From assembly GCF_018130785.1 (NCBI RefSeq), contig NZ_JAFCJT010000005.1:186001-250000 (forward strand): a stretch of DNA of 64,000 nt, read 5' to 3'. This DNA comes from Bradyrhizobium liaoningense (lineage in GTDB: Bacteria; Pseudomonadota; Alphaproteobacteria; Rhizobiales; Xanthobacteraceae). The notes below the pieces were generated by a model. The model ran no database searches. It saw only the letters and a program-made list of their open reading frames with translations, and was not told the origin of the DNA. The translations under genes were made by a program, and so were the position numbers. Below, piece after piece: positions 37,229 through 45,930 of the stretch (position 1 is the first letter of the stretch; each line of letters starts with the position of its first letter).

Positions 37229-37654
37229 TTATTCGTGCTCATTGATAGCGATTGTCTTAACGATCCTCTCCGGTTCAGGCCGGGCAAGATCGACCGACAG
37301 CAGCCCGTTCTTCAGATCCGCACCGAGCACCAGCATCCCCTCCGCCAGCACGAAGGTGCGCTGGAAGTGGCGCGCGGCGATGCCGCGATGGATGTATTGC
37401 CGGGTCTTGTCGTCCTGCTGACGTCCGCGAATGACGAGCTGGTTTTCCTCAATGGTTACATCGAGTTGGTCGCGGGTGAATCCGGCGACCGCCAGCGTGA
37501 TTCGCAGCCGCTCGGGCTGGCCGTCCGACCGGTCGCACCTCTCGATATTGTAGGGAGGGTAGCCGTCGGCGCCTTTGACGACGCGGTCGAGCACGCGCTC
37601 GATCTCGTCGAAACCCAGAAGGAACGGACTGGAAAGCGTGGGAACACGAGACAT
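37229..37654 (-). CDS. Small heat shock protein (Hsp20, class A)
   Basis: 141 aa alpha-crystallin chaperone. N-terminal FLLGFDEIERVLDRV is typical of class A rhizobial sHsps (IbpA-like); the core has YPPYNIERCDRSDGQPERLRITLAVAGF and LVIRGRQ, and the tail IVKTIAINE carries the I-x-I-type motif used in oligomer assembly. It holds unfolding proteins in a refoldable state. The leader contains a heat-shock promoter and an RNA thermometer, and DUF1150 is cotranscribed. Confidence 0.94.
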   Translation of the reverse strand: MSRVPTLSSPFLLGFDEIERVLDRVVKGADGYPPYNIERCDRSDGQPERLRITLAVAGFTRDQLDVTIEENQLVIRGRQQDDKTRQYIHRGIAARHFQRTFVLAEGMLVLGADLKNGLLSVDLARPEPERIVKTIAINEHE

Positions 37655-37660
37655 AGTTTA

Positions 37661-37684
37661 CAAAGTCCTCTCGAAGCGACTTTG
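37661..37684 (-). promoter_or_regulatory. ROSE-like RNA thermometer hairpin of hsp20
   Basis: In the hsp20 leader, 7 bases before the ATG, arms CAAAGTC and GACTTTG enclose GCTTCGAGAG. Read as RNA, the motif UCGCU pairs with the Shine-Dalgarno AGGA while one G is left bulged; this UYGCU anti-SD with a bulged G is the hallmark of ROSE elements of rhizobial heat-shock genes. Heat would open it and free the ribosome site. Confidence 0.75.
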
Positions 37685-37722
37685 GCATTTCAGGGCCCGG
37701 AAGCGGCGCCCCTTGGTCAGCA

Positions 37723-37751
37723 ATATGGTCATAACCCTGTGTGGGTTCAAG
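37723..37751 (-). promoter_or_regulatory. RpoH (sigma-32) type promoter of hsp20
   Basis: On the minus strand CTTGAA, 17 bases, then CCATAT, close to the alphaproteobacterial heat-shock consensus CTTGAA-N17-CYTATNT. Transcription would begin near 37715, giving a leader of about 60 bases that contains the ROSE-like hairpin. Confidence 0.75.
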
Positions 37752-37803
37752 GACGTAGCCGGGGGCCTGTGGATGGGCCATGTCGCCGCGCCATGGCGCT
37801 GAT

Positions 37804-37878
37804 CGTCATGGCCGGGCTTGTTCCGGCTCACTCGTCGCGCCAAGAACGTGGATGCCCGGGACAAGCCTGGGCATGACG
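37804..37878. repeat. Palindromic intergenic repeat (subfamily 3)
   Basis: Inverted ends CGTCATGGCCGGGCTTGTTC / GACAAGCCTGGGCATGACG with the inner AACGTGGATG also seen in the 17337-17424 element. It fills much of the 321-base spacer between hsp20 and ugpC; the rest of the spacer holds the hsp20 promoter and thermometer and nothing else recognised. Confidence 0.8.
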
Positions 37879-37975
37879 AGTTCACGGGTCGATTTATCTC
37901 AATGAAAACAAACGCCCGGCTACTGTGCATGGGGTTGTTTTTCACGTTTTTGATGGGCCTGCTCCCCGGAACCGG

Positions 37976-39061
37976 TCAGGCCTCGATCCGCGTCCGCCCG
38001 TCGCCGCTGAAAAGGTGCAGTTTCGGCCGTACCGCGGCGACACGGATCCTCGCGCCGATGGCGGGGGCCTCGGTTCCGGGAATGCGGACGATGACCTCGC
38101 CAGGCGGCAGCTCCCCGGGCGTGGCAGCGACCCGCTGCTCGTCCTGGGCCCGCGAGCCGTAGACGAAGGTTTCGGCGCCGACGCGCTCGATGGCTTCGAC
38201 CATCAGCGGCAGCGCGACGCCGCCGGCCGGGGTCTGGTCGGTGATCGCAAAATCTTCCGGGCGAATGCCGAGGATGCCGGCCTCGCTCGCGCTGCCGCCG
38301 AGCTGCGATTTGATCTCGTCGGTGCGCGTCGACATCAGATTCATGGGCGGTGCCCCGATGAAGGAGGCGACGAAGGTCGTCGCCGGCTTCTCGTAGATCG
38401 CCAGCGGATTGCCGACCTGCTCGACCTGGCCGCCGTTCATCACCACCAGGACGTCAGCGAGCGTCATCGCCTCGAGCTGGTCGTGGGTGACGTAGATCGA
38501 CGTCGTGTTGAGCCGGCGCTGCAATTTGCGGATCTCGACCCGCATCGCGATGCGCAGCTTGGCGTCGAGGTTCGACAGCGGCTCGTCGAACAGGAACACT
38601 TTCGGCTGGCGCACGATGGCGCGGCCCATGGCGACGCGCTGGCGCTGGCCGCCGGAGAGCTGGCGCGGCTTGCGCTCCAGCATCGGCGCGAGTTCGAGCA
38701 CGCGCGCGGCTTCCTCGACGCGGGTCTTGACCTCGGCTTCCGCCATGCCGCGGTTGCGCAGGCCGTAGGCCATGTTGTTGTAGACGCTCATATGCGGATA
38801 GAGCGCGTAGTTCTGGAACACCATCGCGATGTCGCGATCGGCGGGCTCGACCTGATTGACGACGCGGCCACCGATGTCGATCTCGCCGCCGGTGACGGTC
38901 TCGAGCCCAGCGACCATGCGCAGCAGCGTGGACTTGCCGCAGCCGGAGGGACCGACCAGCACGCAGAACTGACCGTCGGCGACGTCGACATTGACGCCCT
39001 TGATGGCCTCGAAGCCGCCCGTATAGGTCTTGCGGACGTTGCGCAGGGTGACGTTAGCCAT
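37976..39061 (-). CDS. ugpC: sn-Glycerol-3-phosphate ABC transporter ATPase
   Basis: 361 aa. N-terminal ATPase with Walker [11 protein letters not shown]-loop [20 protein letters not shown], signature [15 protein letters not shown], Walker [17 protein letters not shown] and switch His in [10 protein letters not shown]-terminal TOBE/MOD domain (from about residue 235) is the regulatory part seen in the MalK/UgpC class. It energises import through UgpA-UgpE. Stop six bases before repeats; starts seven bases after ugpE. Confidence 0.92.
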   Translation of the reverse strand: MANVTLRNVRKTYTGGFEAIKGVNVDVADGQFCVLVGPSGCGKSTLLRMVAGLETVTGGEIDIGGRVVNQVEPADRDIAMVFQNYALYPHMSVYNNMAYGLRNRGMAEAEVKTRVEEAARVLELAPMLERKPRQLSGGQRQRVAMGRAIVRQPKVFLFDEPLSNLDAKLRIAMRVEIRKLQRRLNTTSIYVTHDQLEAMTLADVLVVMNGGQVEQVGNPLAIYEKPATTFVASFIGAPPMNLMSTRTDEIKSQLGGSASEAGILGIRPEDFAITDQTPAGGVALPLMVEAIERVGAETFVYGSRAQDEQRVAATPGELPPGEVIVRIPGTEAPAIGARIRVAAVRPKLHLFSGDGRTRIEA

Positions 39062-39067
39062 GAAAAC

Positions 39068-39916
39068 TCACTTTTCGGTCTCGACCAGGCCGCGCACGAA
39101 CAATTTCTGCATGGCGACGACGACGAACACCGGCGGCAGCATCGCCAGCACGGCCGTCGCCATCACGATCGGCCATTCGGTCAGCGCGTCGGTGGTGGTG
39201 ATCATCTTGCGGATGCCGACCTGGATGGTCTGCATATCGTCGCGCGTGGTGATCAGCAGCGGCCAGAGATATTGATTCCAGCCGAGGATGAAGAGGATCA
39301 CGAACAGCGCCGCCATGTTGGTGCGCGACAGCGGCAGCAGCGTATCCCAGAAGAAGCGCAGAGGCCCGGCGCCGTCGATGCGTGACGCCTCAAGCAGCTC
39401 GTCCGGCACGGTCATGAAGAACTGGCGGAACAGCAGCGTCGCGGTGGCCGATGCGATCAGCGGCAGCGCGAGGCCGGCATAGCTGTCCAGCATGTGCAGG
39501 TCGGCGACGATCTTGTAGGTCGGATAGATGCGGACCTCGACCGGCAGCATCAACGTGATGAAGATGATCCAGAAGATCGCCATCCGGAATGGAAAGCGGA
39601 AATACACGATCGCATAGGCCGAGATGATCGAGATCGCGATCTTGCCGATCGCGATCGCCAGCGCCATCACCAGCGAGTTCAGCATCATGTTGCCGACGGG
39701 CTCGCGGGTCGAGCCGCTCGTGCCGACGAAGATGGTCTGGTAGTAGACCTCGAAGAAATGCCCGCCGGGCAGCAGCGACATCTGACCGTTGGCGATCAGC
39801 GCGTTGTCCTGGGTCGAGGCGACGATCGCGATGTAGACGGGGAACGCGACGATCGCGATCCCGACCCAGAGGATGAAATGGGCGACGTAGCGCCTGATGC
39901 CCTCGTCCTCGACCAT
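39068..39916 (-). CDS. ugpE: sn-Glycerol-3-phosphate ABC transporter permease UgpE
   Basis: 282 aa, six membrane helices, with the EAA loop ELLEASRIDGAGPLRFFWDTLLPLS that contacts the ATPase. The N-terminal hydrophobic helix (HFILWVGIAIVAFPVYIAIVAS) and C-terminal MQKLFVRGLVETEK match UgpE. Its ATG shares one base with the ugpA stop (TGATG), so both permeases are coupled. Confidence 0.92.
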   Translation of the reverse strand: MVEDEGIRRYVAHFILWVGIAIVAFPVYIAIVASTQDNALIANGQMSLLPGGHFFEVYYQTIFVGTSGSTREPVGNMMLNSLVMALAIAIGKIAISIISAYAIVYFRFPFRMAIFWIIFITLMLPVEVRIYPTYKIVADLHMLDSYAGLALPLIASATATLLFRQFFMTVPDELLEASRIDGAGPLRFFWDTLLPLSRTNMAALFVILFILGWNQYLWPLLITTRDDMQTIQVGIRKMITTTDALTEWPIVMATAVLAMLPPVFVVVAMQKLFVRGLVETEK

Positions 39917-40797
39917 CAGTAGGTCACCTTGCGTTCGACGAAGCGGAACTGGATTCCCGTCAGCACGATGACCATGACCATCAGGATCACCGATTGCGCC
40001 GCGGAGCTGCCGAGATTGCCGCCGAGCAGACCGTCGGAATAGACCTTGTAGACCAGCGTGACCGTCGACGTTCCCGGACCGCCGCGGGTCATGGTGTCGA
40101 TGATGCCGAAGGTGTCGAAGAAGGCGTAGACGATATTGACGACCAGCAGGAAGAAGATCGTGGGCGACAGCAGCGGGAAGGTCACGGTCCAGAACCGCCG
40201 CATCGGACGGGCGCCGTCGATCGCGGCGGCCTCGAACACGCTTTTCGGGATGGCTTGCAGGCCGGCGAGGAAGAACAGGAAATTATAGGAGATCTGCTTC
40301 CACGCGGCCGCGAGGATGATGAGTGCGGCGGCCTGGTTGCCGTCGAGCAGCGGATTCCAGTCGACGCCCAGGCCGCGCAGATAGCGCGACAGCACGCCGA
40401 GCGAGGGATGCAGCATGAAGATCCAGAGCACGCCGACGACGGGCGGCGCAACTGCATAGGGCCAGATCAGCAGCGTGCGGTAGAGCATCGAGCCGCGCAG
40501 AGGCTTGTCGGCCATCACGGCGAGCAGCAGCGCGAAGGACAGCGACGACACGGCGATCGCGAACGAGAAGAAGAAGGTCCGGACGATCGCCTCGAAATAG
40601 GCGGGGTCCTTGAACAGCTCGATGTAATTATCGAGCCAGACAAAGGTGCTCGAGAGACCGAAGGCATCCTGGAGCAGGAAGGACTGGATCACCGCCTGCA
40701 AGGCAGGCCAGTAGAAGAATATCAGGACGATCGCGAGCTGCGGCGCAACCAGCGCGCAGGGCAGTAGCTTTGACTGGAAAATGGCTTGCTTTTGCAT
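39916..40797 (-). CDS. ugpA: sn-Glycerol-3-phosphate ABC transporter permease UgpA
   Basis: 293 aa, six membrane helices and the permease loop [27 protein letters not shown]. The N-terminus ([32 protein letters not shown]) is as in UgpA. Forms the heterodimeric channel with UgpE. A strong hairpin separates it from ugpB, so it may be transcribed less than ugpB. Confidence 0.92.
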   Translation of the reverse strand: MQKQAIFQSKLLPCALVAPQLAIVLIFFYWPALQAVIQSFLLQDAFGLSSTFVWLDNYIELFKDPAYFEAIVRTFFFSFAIAVSSLSFALLLAVMADKPLRGSMLYRTLLIWPYAVAPPVVGVLWIFMLHPSLGVLSRYLRGLGVDWNPLLDGNQAAALIILAAAWKQISYNFLFFLAGLQAIPKSVFEAAAIDGARPMRRFWTVTFPLLSPTIFFLLVVNIVYAFFDTFGIIDTMTRGGPGTSTVTLVYKVYSDGLLGGNLGSSAAQSVILMVMVIVLTGIQFRFVERKVTY

Positions 40798-40809
40798 GAT
40801 GTCAGTTGA

Positions 40810-40838
40810 AGCGGCAGGCCGGCTTGCGGCCTGCCGCT
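40810..40838 (-). terminator. Intercistronic hairpin between ugpB and ugpA
   Basis: Perfect 12-base arms AGCGGCAGGCCG / CGGCCTGCCGCT with a five-base loop and no T-run. Placed just past the binding-protein gene, such stems stop 3' exonucleases or cause partial termination, raising ugpB over the membrane genes. Confidence 0.65.
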
Positions 40839-40845
40839 CATCGCC

Positions 40846-42162
40846 TCACTTGACGGCGGTCTTTTCGAACTGACGCAGCATCGTGTTGCCGCGCTCGACG
40901 GCGGCGTCGAGCGCCTGCTTGGCGGTCTTCTTGCCGGCCAGCGCCTGCTCGATCTCTTCCGACCAGACGTCACGGAGCTGAACCATGTTGCCGAGGCGCA
41001 AGCCGCGCGAATTCTCGGTCGGCTCCTTGTTGGTCAGTTCGAGCAGCGGGGTCTCCAGGTAGGGCTGATCCTTGTAGAAGCCTTCTTCCTTCGCCTTGGC
41101 GTAGGCCGCCTTGGTGATCGGCAGATAACCCGAGGCCTTGTGGATGTAGACTTGGCGATCGGTGTCCGAAAGGAAGGTCAGGAATTTCGCGACGCCCTTG
41201 TATTCCTCGGCCGACTTGCCGCCCATGACCCAGAGCGAAGCACCGCCGATGATCGAGTTCTGCGGCGCACCCTTGACGTCCGGATAGTACGGCATCGGCA
41301 CGGCGTTGAAGGCGAACTTGGCCTGCGCCTTGACGTTACCGAAGAAGGCAGACGAGGTCAGGTAGATCGCGCACTCACCCGAGGTGAAGCGGCCTTCGCC
41401 GGTGTTGGTGCGGCCGGCGTAGTCGTAGGTCTTGTCCTTCTGCAGCTCAACCAGCTTCTCGAGATGCTTGACCTGCAGCGGGCCGTTGAACTCGAGCTTG
41501 GTGTCGAAGCCGTCGAGGCCGTTGGCCTTGGTCGCGAGCGGCAGATTGTGCCAGGCCGAGAGTTGCTCGAGATTGACCCAGGTGATCCAGGAGCCGGAGA
41601 AGCCGCAGGTCGGATGACCGTTGTCATGGAGCTTCTTGGCGGCCTCGAACGTTTCGGGCCAGGTCTTGGGGATCTCGACGTTCGCCTTCTTGAGTTCGTC
41701 GAGGTTGACCCACATCACGGTCGACGACGAGTTGAACGGGAATGACAGCATCTCGCCCTTCGAGGTCGAGTAGTAGCCGGTGATGGCGGGCAGGTAGATC
41801 TTGGGGTCGAACTTCTCGCCGGCATCGGCCATCAGCTTGTAGACGGGTTTTACAGCGCCGGTCGCGGCCATCATGGTCGCGGTGCCGACTTCGAACACCT
41901 GCATGATGTGCGGGGCGTTGCCGGCGCGGAACGCGGCGATGCCGGCGTTCATCGTATCGGGATAGTTGCCCTTGTAGGTCGGGATCACCTTGTAGTCGGT
42001 CTGTGAGGCGTTGAAGTCGGTCGCGAGCTTGACGATCACGTCGTTGTTGGCGCCGGTCATCGCGTGCCACCACTGGATTTCGGTCACGGCCAAGGCCGGC
42101 GATGCCCCCATGCCGATCGTGATTGCAACTGCGGCAGCCGCCCCAAAGTATCGAAGAGCCAT
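40846..42162 (-). CDS. ugpB: sn-Glycerol-3-phosphate-binding protein UgpB
   Basis: 438 aa type I solute-binding protein. Signal peptide (RYFGAAAAVAITIGMGASPALA) and the mature start VTEIQWWHAMTGANNDVI match UgpB, and later blocks FNSSSTVMWVNLDELKKANV and FTSGECAIYLTSSAFFGNV are typical of the family. It binds glycerol-3-phosphate or its diesters in the periplasm and delivers them to UgpAEC. ATG at 42162 is preceded by GGGAGG; an in-frame TTG just before is less likely. First gene of ugpBAEC; no Pho box was identified. Confidence 0.92.
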   Translation of the reverse strand: MALRYFGAAAAVAITIGMGASPALAVTEIQWWHAMTGANNDVIVKLATDFNASQTDYKVIPTYKGNYPDTMNAGIAAFRAGNAPHIMQVFEVGTATMMAATGAVKPVYKLMADAGEKFDPKIYLPAITGYYSTSKGEMLSFPFNSSSTVMWVNLDELKKANVEIPKTWPETFEAAKKLHDNGHPTCGFSGSWITWVNLEQLSAWHNLPLATKANGLDGFDTKLEFNGPLQVKHLEKLVELQKDKTYDYAGRTNTGEGRFTSGECAIYLTSSAFFGNVKAQAKFAFNAVPMPYYPDVKGAPQNSIIGGASLWVMGGKSAEEYKGVAKFLTFLSDTDRQVYIHKASGYLPITKAAYAKAKEEGFYKDQPYLETPLLELTNKEPTENSRGLRLGNMVQLRDVWSEEIEQALAGKKTAKQALDAAVERGNTMLRQFEKTAVK

Positions 42163-42381
42163 CAAGTAAACCTCCCTTGGCCGTCAAAAAGAAGCGCTTG
42201 CGCTAGCAGCGCCATATGACGTTCACATGACTGTGTAAGCGGGAGAAACGAAAGCAGCAAGCGCGGCCAAATGGGAAGTCGTCAAATAGGCGAATGCCGA
42301 GCGCGCTGCCTCCTCCGTTCGCGGTGCACATGCGTGCCCGCGCCGCAGTGCGGCATTGGACGTGTGAGGAGGTGAGGGCCC

Positions 42382-43584
42382 CTAGCGCTTGCGCTCGGGG
42401 CCGCAGACGGTGCCCTTTTCGACCATCGCGTCGATCTCGGCCTTGGAGTAGCCGAACTCGCCCAGCACCTCCTGGGAGTGCTGGCTGAATTTCGGCGGCA
42501 GGCGGCGCAGGCTCGGCTTGCTGCGGTCGAGCCGAATCGGCGAGGCCACGCCCTTGTACCAGTCCTTCTCGATGACATCGCCGCGGGCGATCGTGTGCGG
42601 GTTGGTCAAGGCCTGGTCGATCTTCTGCACCGGACCTGCGGGCAGACCTGCGGCGAGCAGGCGATTACACAGCGGCTCGGCCTCGTGCTGGCTGAACACG
42701 GCGGCAAGCTCGGCCCGCAGCGCCTCGCGATTGGCGATGCGGTCCTTGTTGCGGGCAAAGCGCGGATCGGTGCCGAGCTCGGGCTTGCCGATCTCCTTGG
42801 CGAGCTTGCGGAAGGTGCCGTCATTGCCGACGCCGATGAAGATGTTGTCGGTCCTGGTCGGGAAGATCGCGTAAGGCACGAGATTGGGATGCTCGTTGCC
42901 GGTGAGCGACGGCGGCTTGCCGTGCATGAAATAATTCGCGGTGTGCGGATGCATGATGGCAAGGCCGGTCTCGTACAGCGTCGTCTCGAGGAACTGACCC
43001 TTGCCCGAACGCTGCCGCTCCGACAGCGCCATCAGGATACCGATCGCCGCATAGAGGCCGGTGGTGATGTCGACCAGCGGCACGCCGATCCGCATCGGTC
43101 CGCTCTCGGGCGAACCGGTCGCTGCGATCATGCCGGTCATGGCCTGGATGATGGCATCATAGCCGGGATTGCCGCCGCGCGGGCCGTCGGCGCCGAAGCC
43201 GCAGATCCGGCAATGCACGAGGCGCGGGAATTTCTTGCTGAGCACCTCGTTGCCGATGCCCCATTTCTCCAGCGTGCCCGGCTTGAAATTCTCGATCAGG
43301 ACGTCGGCGGTCTCGAGCATCTTGAGCAGCACGACACGGCCGCCCTCGGAGGCAAGGTCGAGGCCGATCGAGCGCTTGTTGCGGTTGATGCCGATGAAAT
43401 AGGCCGCGTCTTCCTCGTGGAAGGGAGGGCCCCAGTCGCGCACCTCGTCGCCGGCTGGCGGCTCGACCTTGATCACGTCGGCGCCGTGGTCGGCGAGGAT
43501 CTGGGTGCAGTAGGGACCGCCGAGCACGCGCGTGAGATCGATGACGCGCAGTCCGCTCATTGCGCCCAAAACGGCTTCAGTCAT
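42382..43584 (-). CDS. Class III (CaiB/BaiF) CoA transferase
   Basis: 400 aa from the ATG at 43584 (GGGGAAGCGA upstream). The N-terminal MSGLRVIDLTRVLGGPYCTQILADHGADVIKVEPPAGDEVRDWGPPF and GINRNKRSIGLDL are the class III signature; the catalytic Asp is in GNPGYDAIIQAMTG. These swap CoA between an acyl-CoA and a free acid through an enzyme-bound anhydride (formyl-, succinyl-, carnitine-CoA transferases). Substrate not inferable; it stands alone between the ugp genes and ohr. Confidence 0.9.
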   Translation of the reverse strand: MTEAVLGAMSGLRVIDLTRVLGGPYCTQILADHGADVIKVEPPAGDEVRDWGPPFHEEDAAYFIGINRNKRSIGLDLASEGGRVVLLKMLETADVLIENFKPGTLEKWGIGNEVLSKKFPRLVHCRICGFGADGPRGGNPGYDAIIQAMTGMIAATGSPESGPMRIGVPLVDITTGLYAAIGILMALSERQRSGKGQFLETTLYETGLAIMHPHTANYFMHGKPPSLTGNEHPNLVPYAIFPTRTDNIFIGVGNDGTFRKLAKEIGKPELGTDPRFARNKDRIANREALRAELAAVFSQHEAEPLCNRLLAAGLPAGPVQKIDQALTNPHTIARGDVIEKDWYKGVASPIRLDRSKPSLRRLPPKFSQHSQEVLGEFGYSKAEIDAMVEKGTVCGPERKR

Positions 43585-43720
43585 GCCTTCGCTTCCCCTG
43601 TGTCGACGTTTGATCACAGGCCTAGCGAGGTTTTTTTGCGCCAGCAATGGCTTGCTGCGTAGGGGCGTATGCGGTGCCGCCGTGCAATCCCGCGGCGTGG
43701 CAAAACAGAGGGAAGCGGCC

Positions 43721-43742
43721 GGCCCGAGGGGGATCTCGGGCC
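43721..43742 (-). terminator. Possible terminator after ohr
   Basis: Inverted repeat GGCCCGAG / CTCGGGCC just past the ohr stop, followed on the minus strand by a weak T-rich stretch. Confidence 0.5.
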
Positions 43743-43760
43743 AGCCAATCCGCCGTTTGA

Positions 43761-44186
43761 TCAGACGACCGTCAGGCGAACGTCGACATTGCCGCGCGTG
43801 GCATTGGAGTACGGGCACACCTGGTGGGCCTTCTCGACCAGCGCCTCGGCTTCCGCACGGGCAAGGCCGGGCAGTGAGACGGCGAGGTCGATGTCGAGAC
43901 CGAAGCCGCCGGCCGAGCGCGGGCCGATGCCGACGGTGGACGTGACCGAGGCGTCAGCCGGAACCTTCGGACCGCCCTGCGAGGCCACGAACTTCATCGC
44001 GCCGATGAAGCAGGCGGCATAGCCCGCCGCAAACAGCTGCTCCGGATTGTTGCCGGCGCCGCCTCCGCCGCCGAGTTCCTTCGGCGTGGTGAGCTTGACG
44101 TCGAGCGCGCCGTCGAGGGTCGCAGCATGGCCGTCGCGGCCGCCGGTGGCTTTGGCGCTGGTCTTGTAGAGGACGTTCACGGACAT
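43761..44186 (-). CDS. ohr: Organic hydroperoxide resistance protein
   Basis: 141 aa OsmC/Ohr-family peroxidase. The two redox Cys are in [12 protein letters not shown] and [13 protein letters not shown], and the N-terminus [22 protein letters not shown] is typical of Ohr. It reduces organic and fatty-acid hydroperoxides, usually with lipoylated proteins as electron donors. The ATG at 44186 begins the conserved MSVNVLYKT; a longer frame is ignored. Divergent from its MarR regulator across a 142-base spacer with repeated operator boxes. Confidence 0.94.
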   Translation of the reverse strand: MSVNVLYKTSAKATGGRDGHAATLDGALDVKLTTPKELGGGGGAGNNPEQLFAAGYAACFIGAMKFVASQGGPKVPADASVTSTVGIGPRSAGGFGLDIDLAVSLPGLARAEAEALVEKAHQVCPYSNATRGNVDVRLTVV

Positions 44187-44240
44187 TTTCGTCTCCTCAG
44201 GTCTTCGGGTTGGGGTGGAACCTGTATCGCAAACAATTAG

Positions 44241-44292
44241 ATTGTGCGCAATTGAAATTTGCATGCCTCACATTTAATTGTTCGCAATTGAA
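44241..44292. promoter_or_regulatory. Paired OhrR operator boxes
   Basis: Two copies of ATTGTKCGCAATTGAA: 44241-44256 (ATTGTGCGCAATTGAA) and 44277-44292 (ATTGTTCGCAATTGAA), 36 bp apart between divergent ohr and ohrR. Each has an AATTG/CAATT dyad, the style of OhrR sites. Confidence 0.75.
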
Positions 44293-44328
44293 TGTACGGC
44301 CGCCCGGTCCCAGAATGGAGGAAACCGC

Positions 44329-44799
44329 GTGAGATTCTCGATGCCCCGGAAATTATCGCCCCTCGATCCGCAACGCCTCGACAACCAGATCTGCTTCGCG
44401 GTCTATTCGGCCGCGCATGCCTTCAACCGCGTCTACAAGCCGCTGCTCGACCGGCTCGGCCTGACCTATCCGCAATATCTGGTGATGCTTGTGCTGTGGG
44501 AGCGCGACGACGTGCCGGTCCGGGATATCGGCGAAAGGCTGTTCCTCGACTCGGGCACGCTGACGCCGCTCTTGAAGCGGCTTGAGGCCGCCCATCTCGT
44601 CAAGCGCACGCGCTCGAGCGAGGACGAGCGTCAGGTGTTGATCGCGCTGACCCCGCAGGGCCATGCCTTGAAAGAGAAGGCGCGTGCCGTGCCGCAATCG
44701 ATCCTGGCGGCGTCGGACTGCTCGGTCTCGGAACTGGTCGCGATGAAGGACGAGATCGTCGCGCTAAGGGACCGGTTGAATGCGGTGATCGGGGAGTAG
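44329..44799 (+). CDS. ohrR: MarR family peroxide sensor OhrR
   Basis: 156 aa. GTG start with GGAGG seven bases upstream. The sensing Cys is in [16 protein letters not shown] (about Cys22), the position used by one-Cys OhrR; the winged helix follows ([47 protein letters not shown]). Oxidation of that Cys by organic peroxide releases DNA and turns on ohr and itself. No second Cys of the two-Cys class was seen in the usual C-terminal place, though a late Cys (DCSVSEL) exists. Confidence 0.92.
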   Translation: MRFSMPRKLSPLDPQRLDNQICFAVYSAAHAFNRVYKPLLDRLGLTYPQYLVMLVLWERDDVPVRDIGERLFLDSGTLTPLLKRLEAAHLVKRTRSSEDERQVLIALTPQGHALKEKARAVPQSILAASDCSVSELVAMKDEIVALRDRLNAVIGE

Positions 44800-44803
44800 G
44801 GGG

Positions 44804-45040
44804 CTAGAGGCGCTTTTTGGCGAAGGCGCGGCCGGACGCTGACTTCAGGTACTTCTCGAACGCGACGGCCTGCTTCTCGTTGCTGAATGCAACGTAAGTC
44901 TTGAGACGCCAAGGTCCGAATTTCGAGGTGTGAGGCACCTCGCCAGCATTGTGCTTTGTCATTCGGGCGCGCAGGTCGTCAGTGATCCCGACATAGAAGT
45001 GGAGGGAATCGAGGCTCTCGAGAATGTACACGTATTTCAC
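44804..45040 (-). CDS. GIY-YIG nuclease-domain protein
   Basis: 78 aa from the GTG at 45040 (GGGGAGC upstream). A minimal GIY-YIG domain: KYVYILESLDSLHFYVGITDDLRARMTKHNAGEVPHTSKFGPWRL, with the first motif as YVYIL and the second as YVGIT, and the Arg/Glu in RARMTKHN and FEKYLKS. This is the YhbQ-like single-domain class, common in bacteria; nuclease activity is plausible, role unknown. The start chosen discards an upstream frame over tRNA-Ala. Confidence 0.85.
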   Translation of the reverse strand: MKYVYILESLDSLHFYVGITDDLRARMTKHNAGEVPHTSKFGPWRLKTYVAFSNEKQAVAFEKYLKSASGRAFAKKRL

Positions 45041-45180
45041 GGCAAGCTCCCCAGCTGTCGAGGGAGAGCTTACATCCGCTTTCGATCTGCTGAAGCCCGG
45101 CTTCGCCCTTCGGGCTACGCCGCGGCAGCCTTCGCTACGATAGGGCTTGCCGAGCCGAAGCTGGCGAAGCCAGCGAAGGC

Positions 45181-45256
<76 letters not shown>

Positions 45257-45352
45257 TTAGTCTTCCAGTTGGGAGGATCCTGGTGGATCACTCCCGACCG
45301 CCGAGCCTGGTGACTCGCGCGGTGCACCCTTTTTCACAGATCAGGGCTGATC

Positions 45353-45760
45353 TCAAGTCTCTTCATCACCTCCGACATCACCAATGATGTCGGTCACGTC
45401 CTCATCGCCTTCTTCTTCGTCGGCGATGAAGGTCGAATCATCGTCATCGTCGTCGTCGATGGTCTCGTCGACCTCGATATCGTCCTCGGATTCGGGCACC
45501 GCCGCCTTGACCTTGCCGGTGTTCTCCTCGGCATCGGCCTCCTCGAGCGAGACCTCCTCGACCTCCGCCGGCTCCGGCGCGGTGTCGGCGGCTGCTGCGT
45601 GGCGGGCTTCGGCGCCGCGGGTCGCGCGAGCCGGCGCCACGGGCGCGATCGGCACGACTTCGCCGGTATAAGGCGAGATCACCGGATTCTTGTTGAGGTC
45701 ATAGAATTTCTTGCCCGTGGTCGGGCAAATACGTTTGGTTCCGAGTTCGGACTTGGCCAC
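45353..45760 (-). CDS. FYDLN acid domain protein (TIGR02300)
   Basis: 135 aa from the GTG at 45760, which starts the conserved AKSELGTKRICPTTGKKFYDLNKNPVISPYTGEVVP; AGGA precedes it. After the short zinc-ribbon-like head the chain is acidic and low in complexity (a run of Asp, then EEEGDEDVTDIIGD). Family members are alphaproteobacterial and uncharacterised; two Cys only in the head are not enough to prove metal binding. Confidence 0.88.
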   Translation of the reverse strand: MAKSELGTKRICPTTGKKFYDLNKNPVISPYTGEVVPIAPVAPARATRGAEARHAAAADTAPEPAEVEEVSLEEADAEENTGKVKAAVPESEDDIEVDETIDDDDDDDSTFIADEEEGDEDVTDIIGDVGGDEET

Positions 45761-45930
45761 GGCAGGAATCCTGGGAATGTCTGAAAAGCGGTGTTTCACT
45801 TGGCTAGTTGGCGGCCCGCTGTCAATAGCGCATTACGGGAGAAAGACATGCCCGTGACGGCGGGCAGACCATGTGGTACCTGCCCCGCGAGCCCCGCAGG
45901 GACGTTTCGGGCCTATCCAAGGACACAAAC

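Noticed and set aside
37902..38162. Plus-strand frame starting MKTNARLLCMGLFFTFLMGLLPG..., a signal-peptide-like start
   Set aside because: After about 25 residues it lies antisense to the ugpC 3' end and loses any protein character; perhaps a relic, not supported as a gene.
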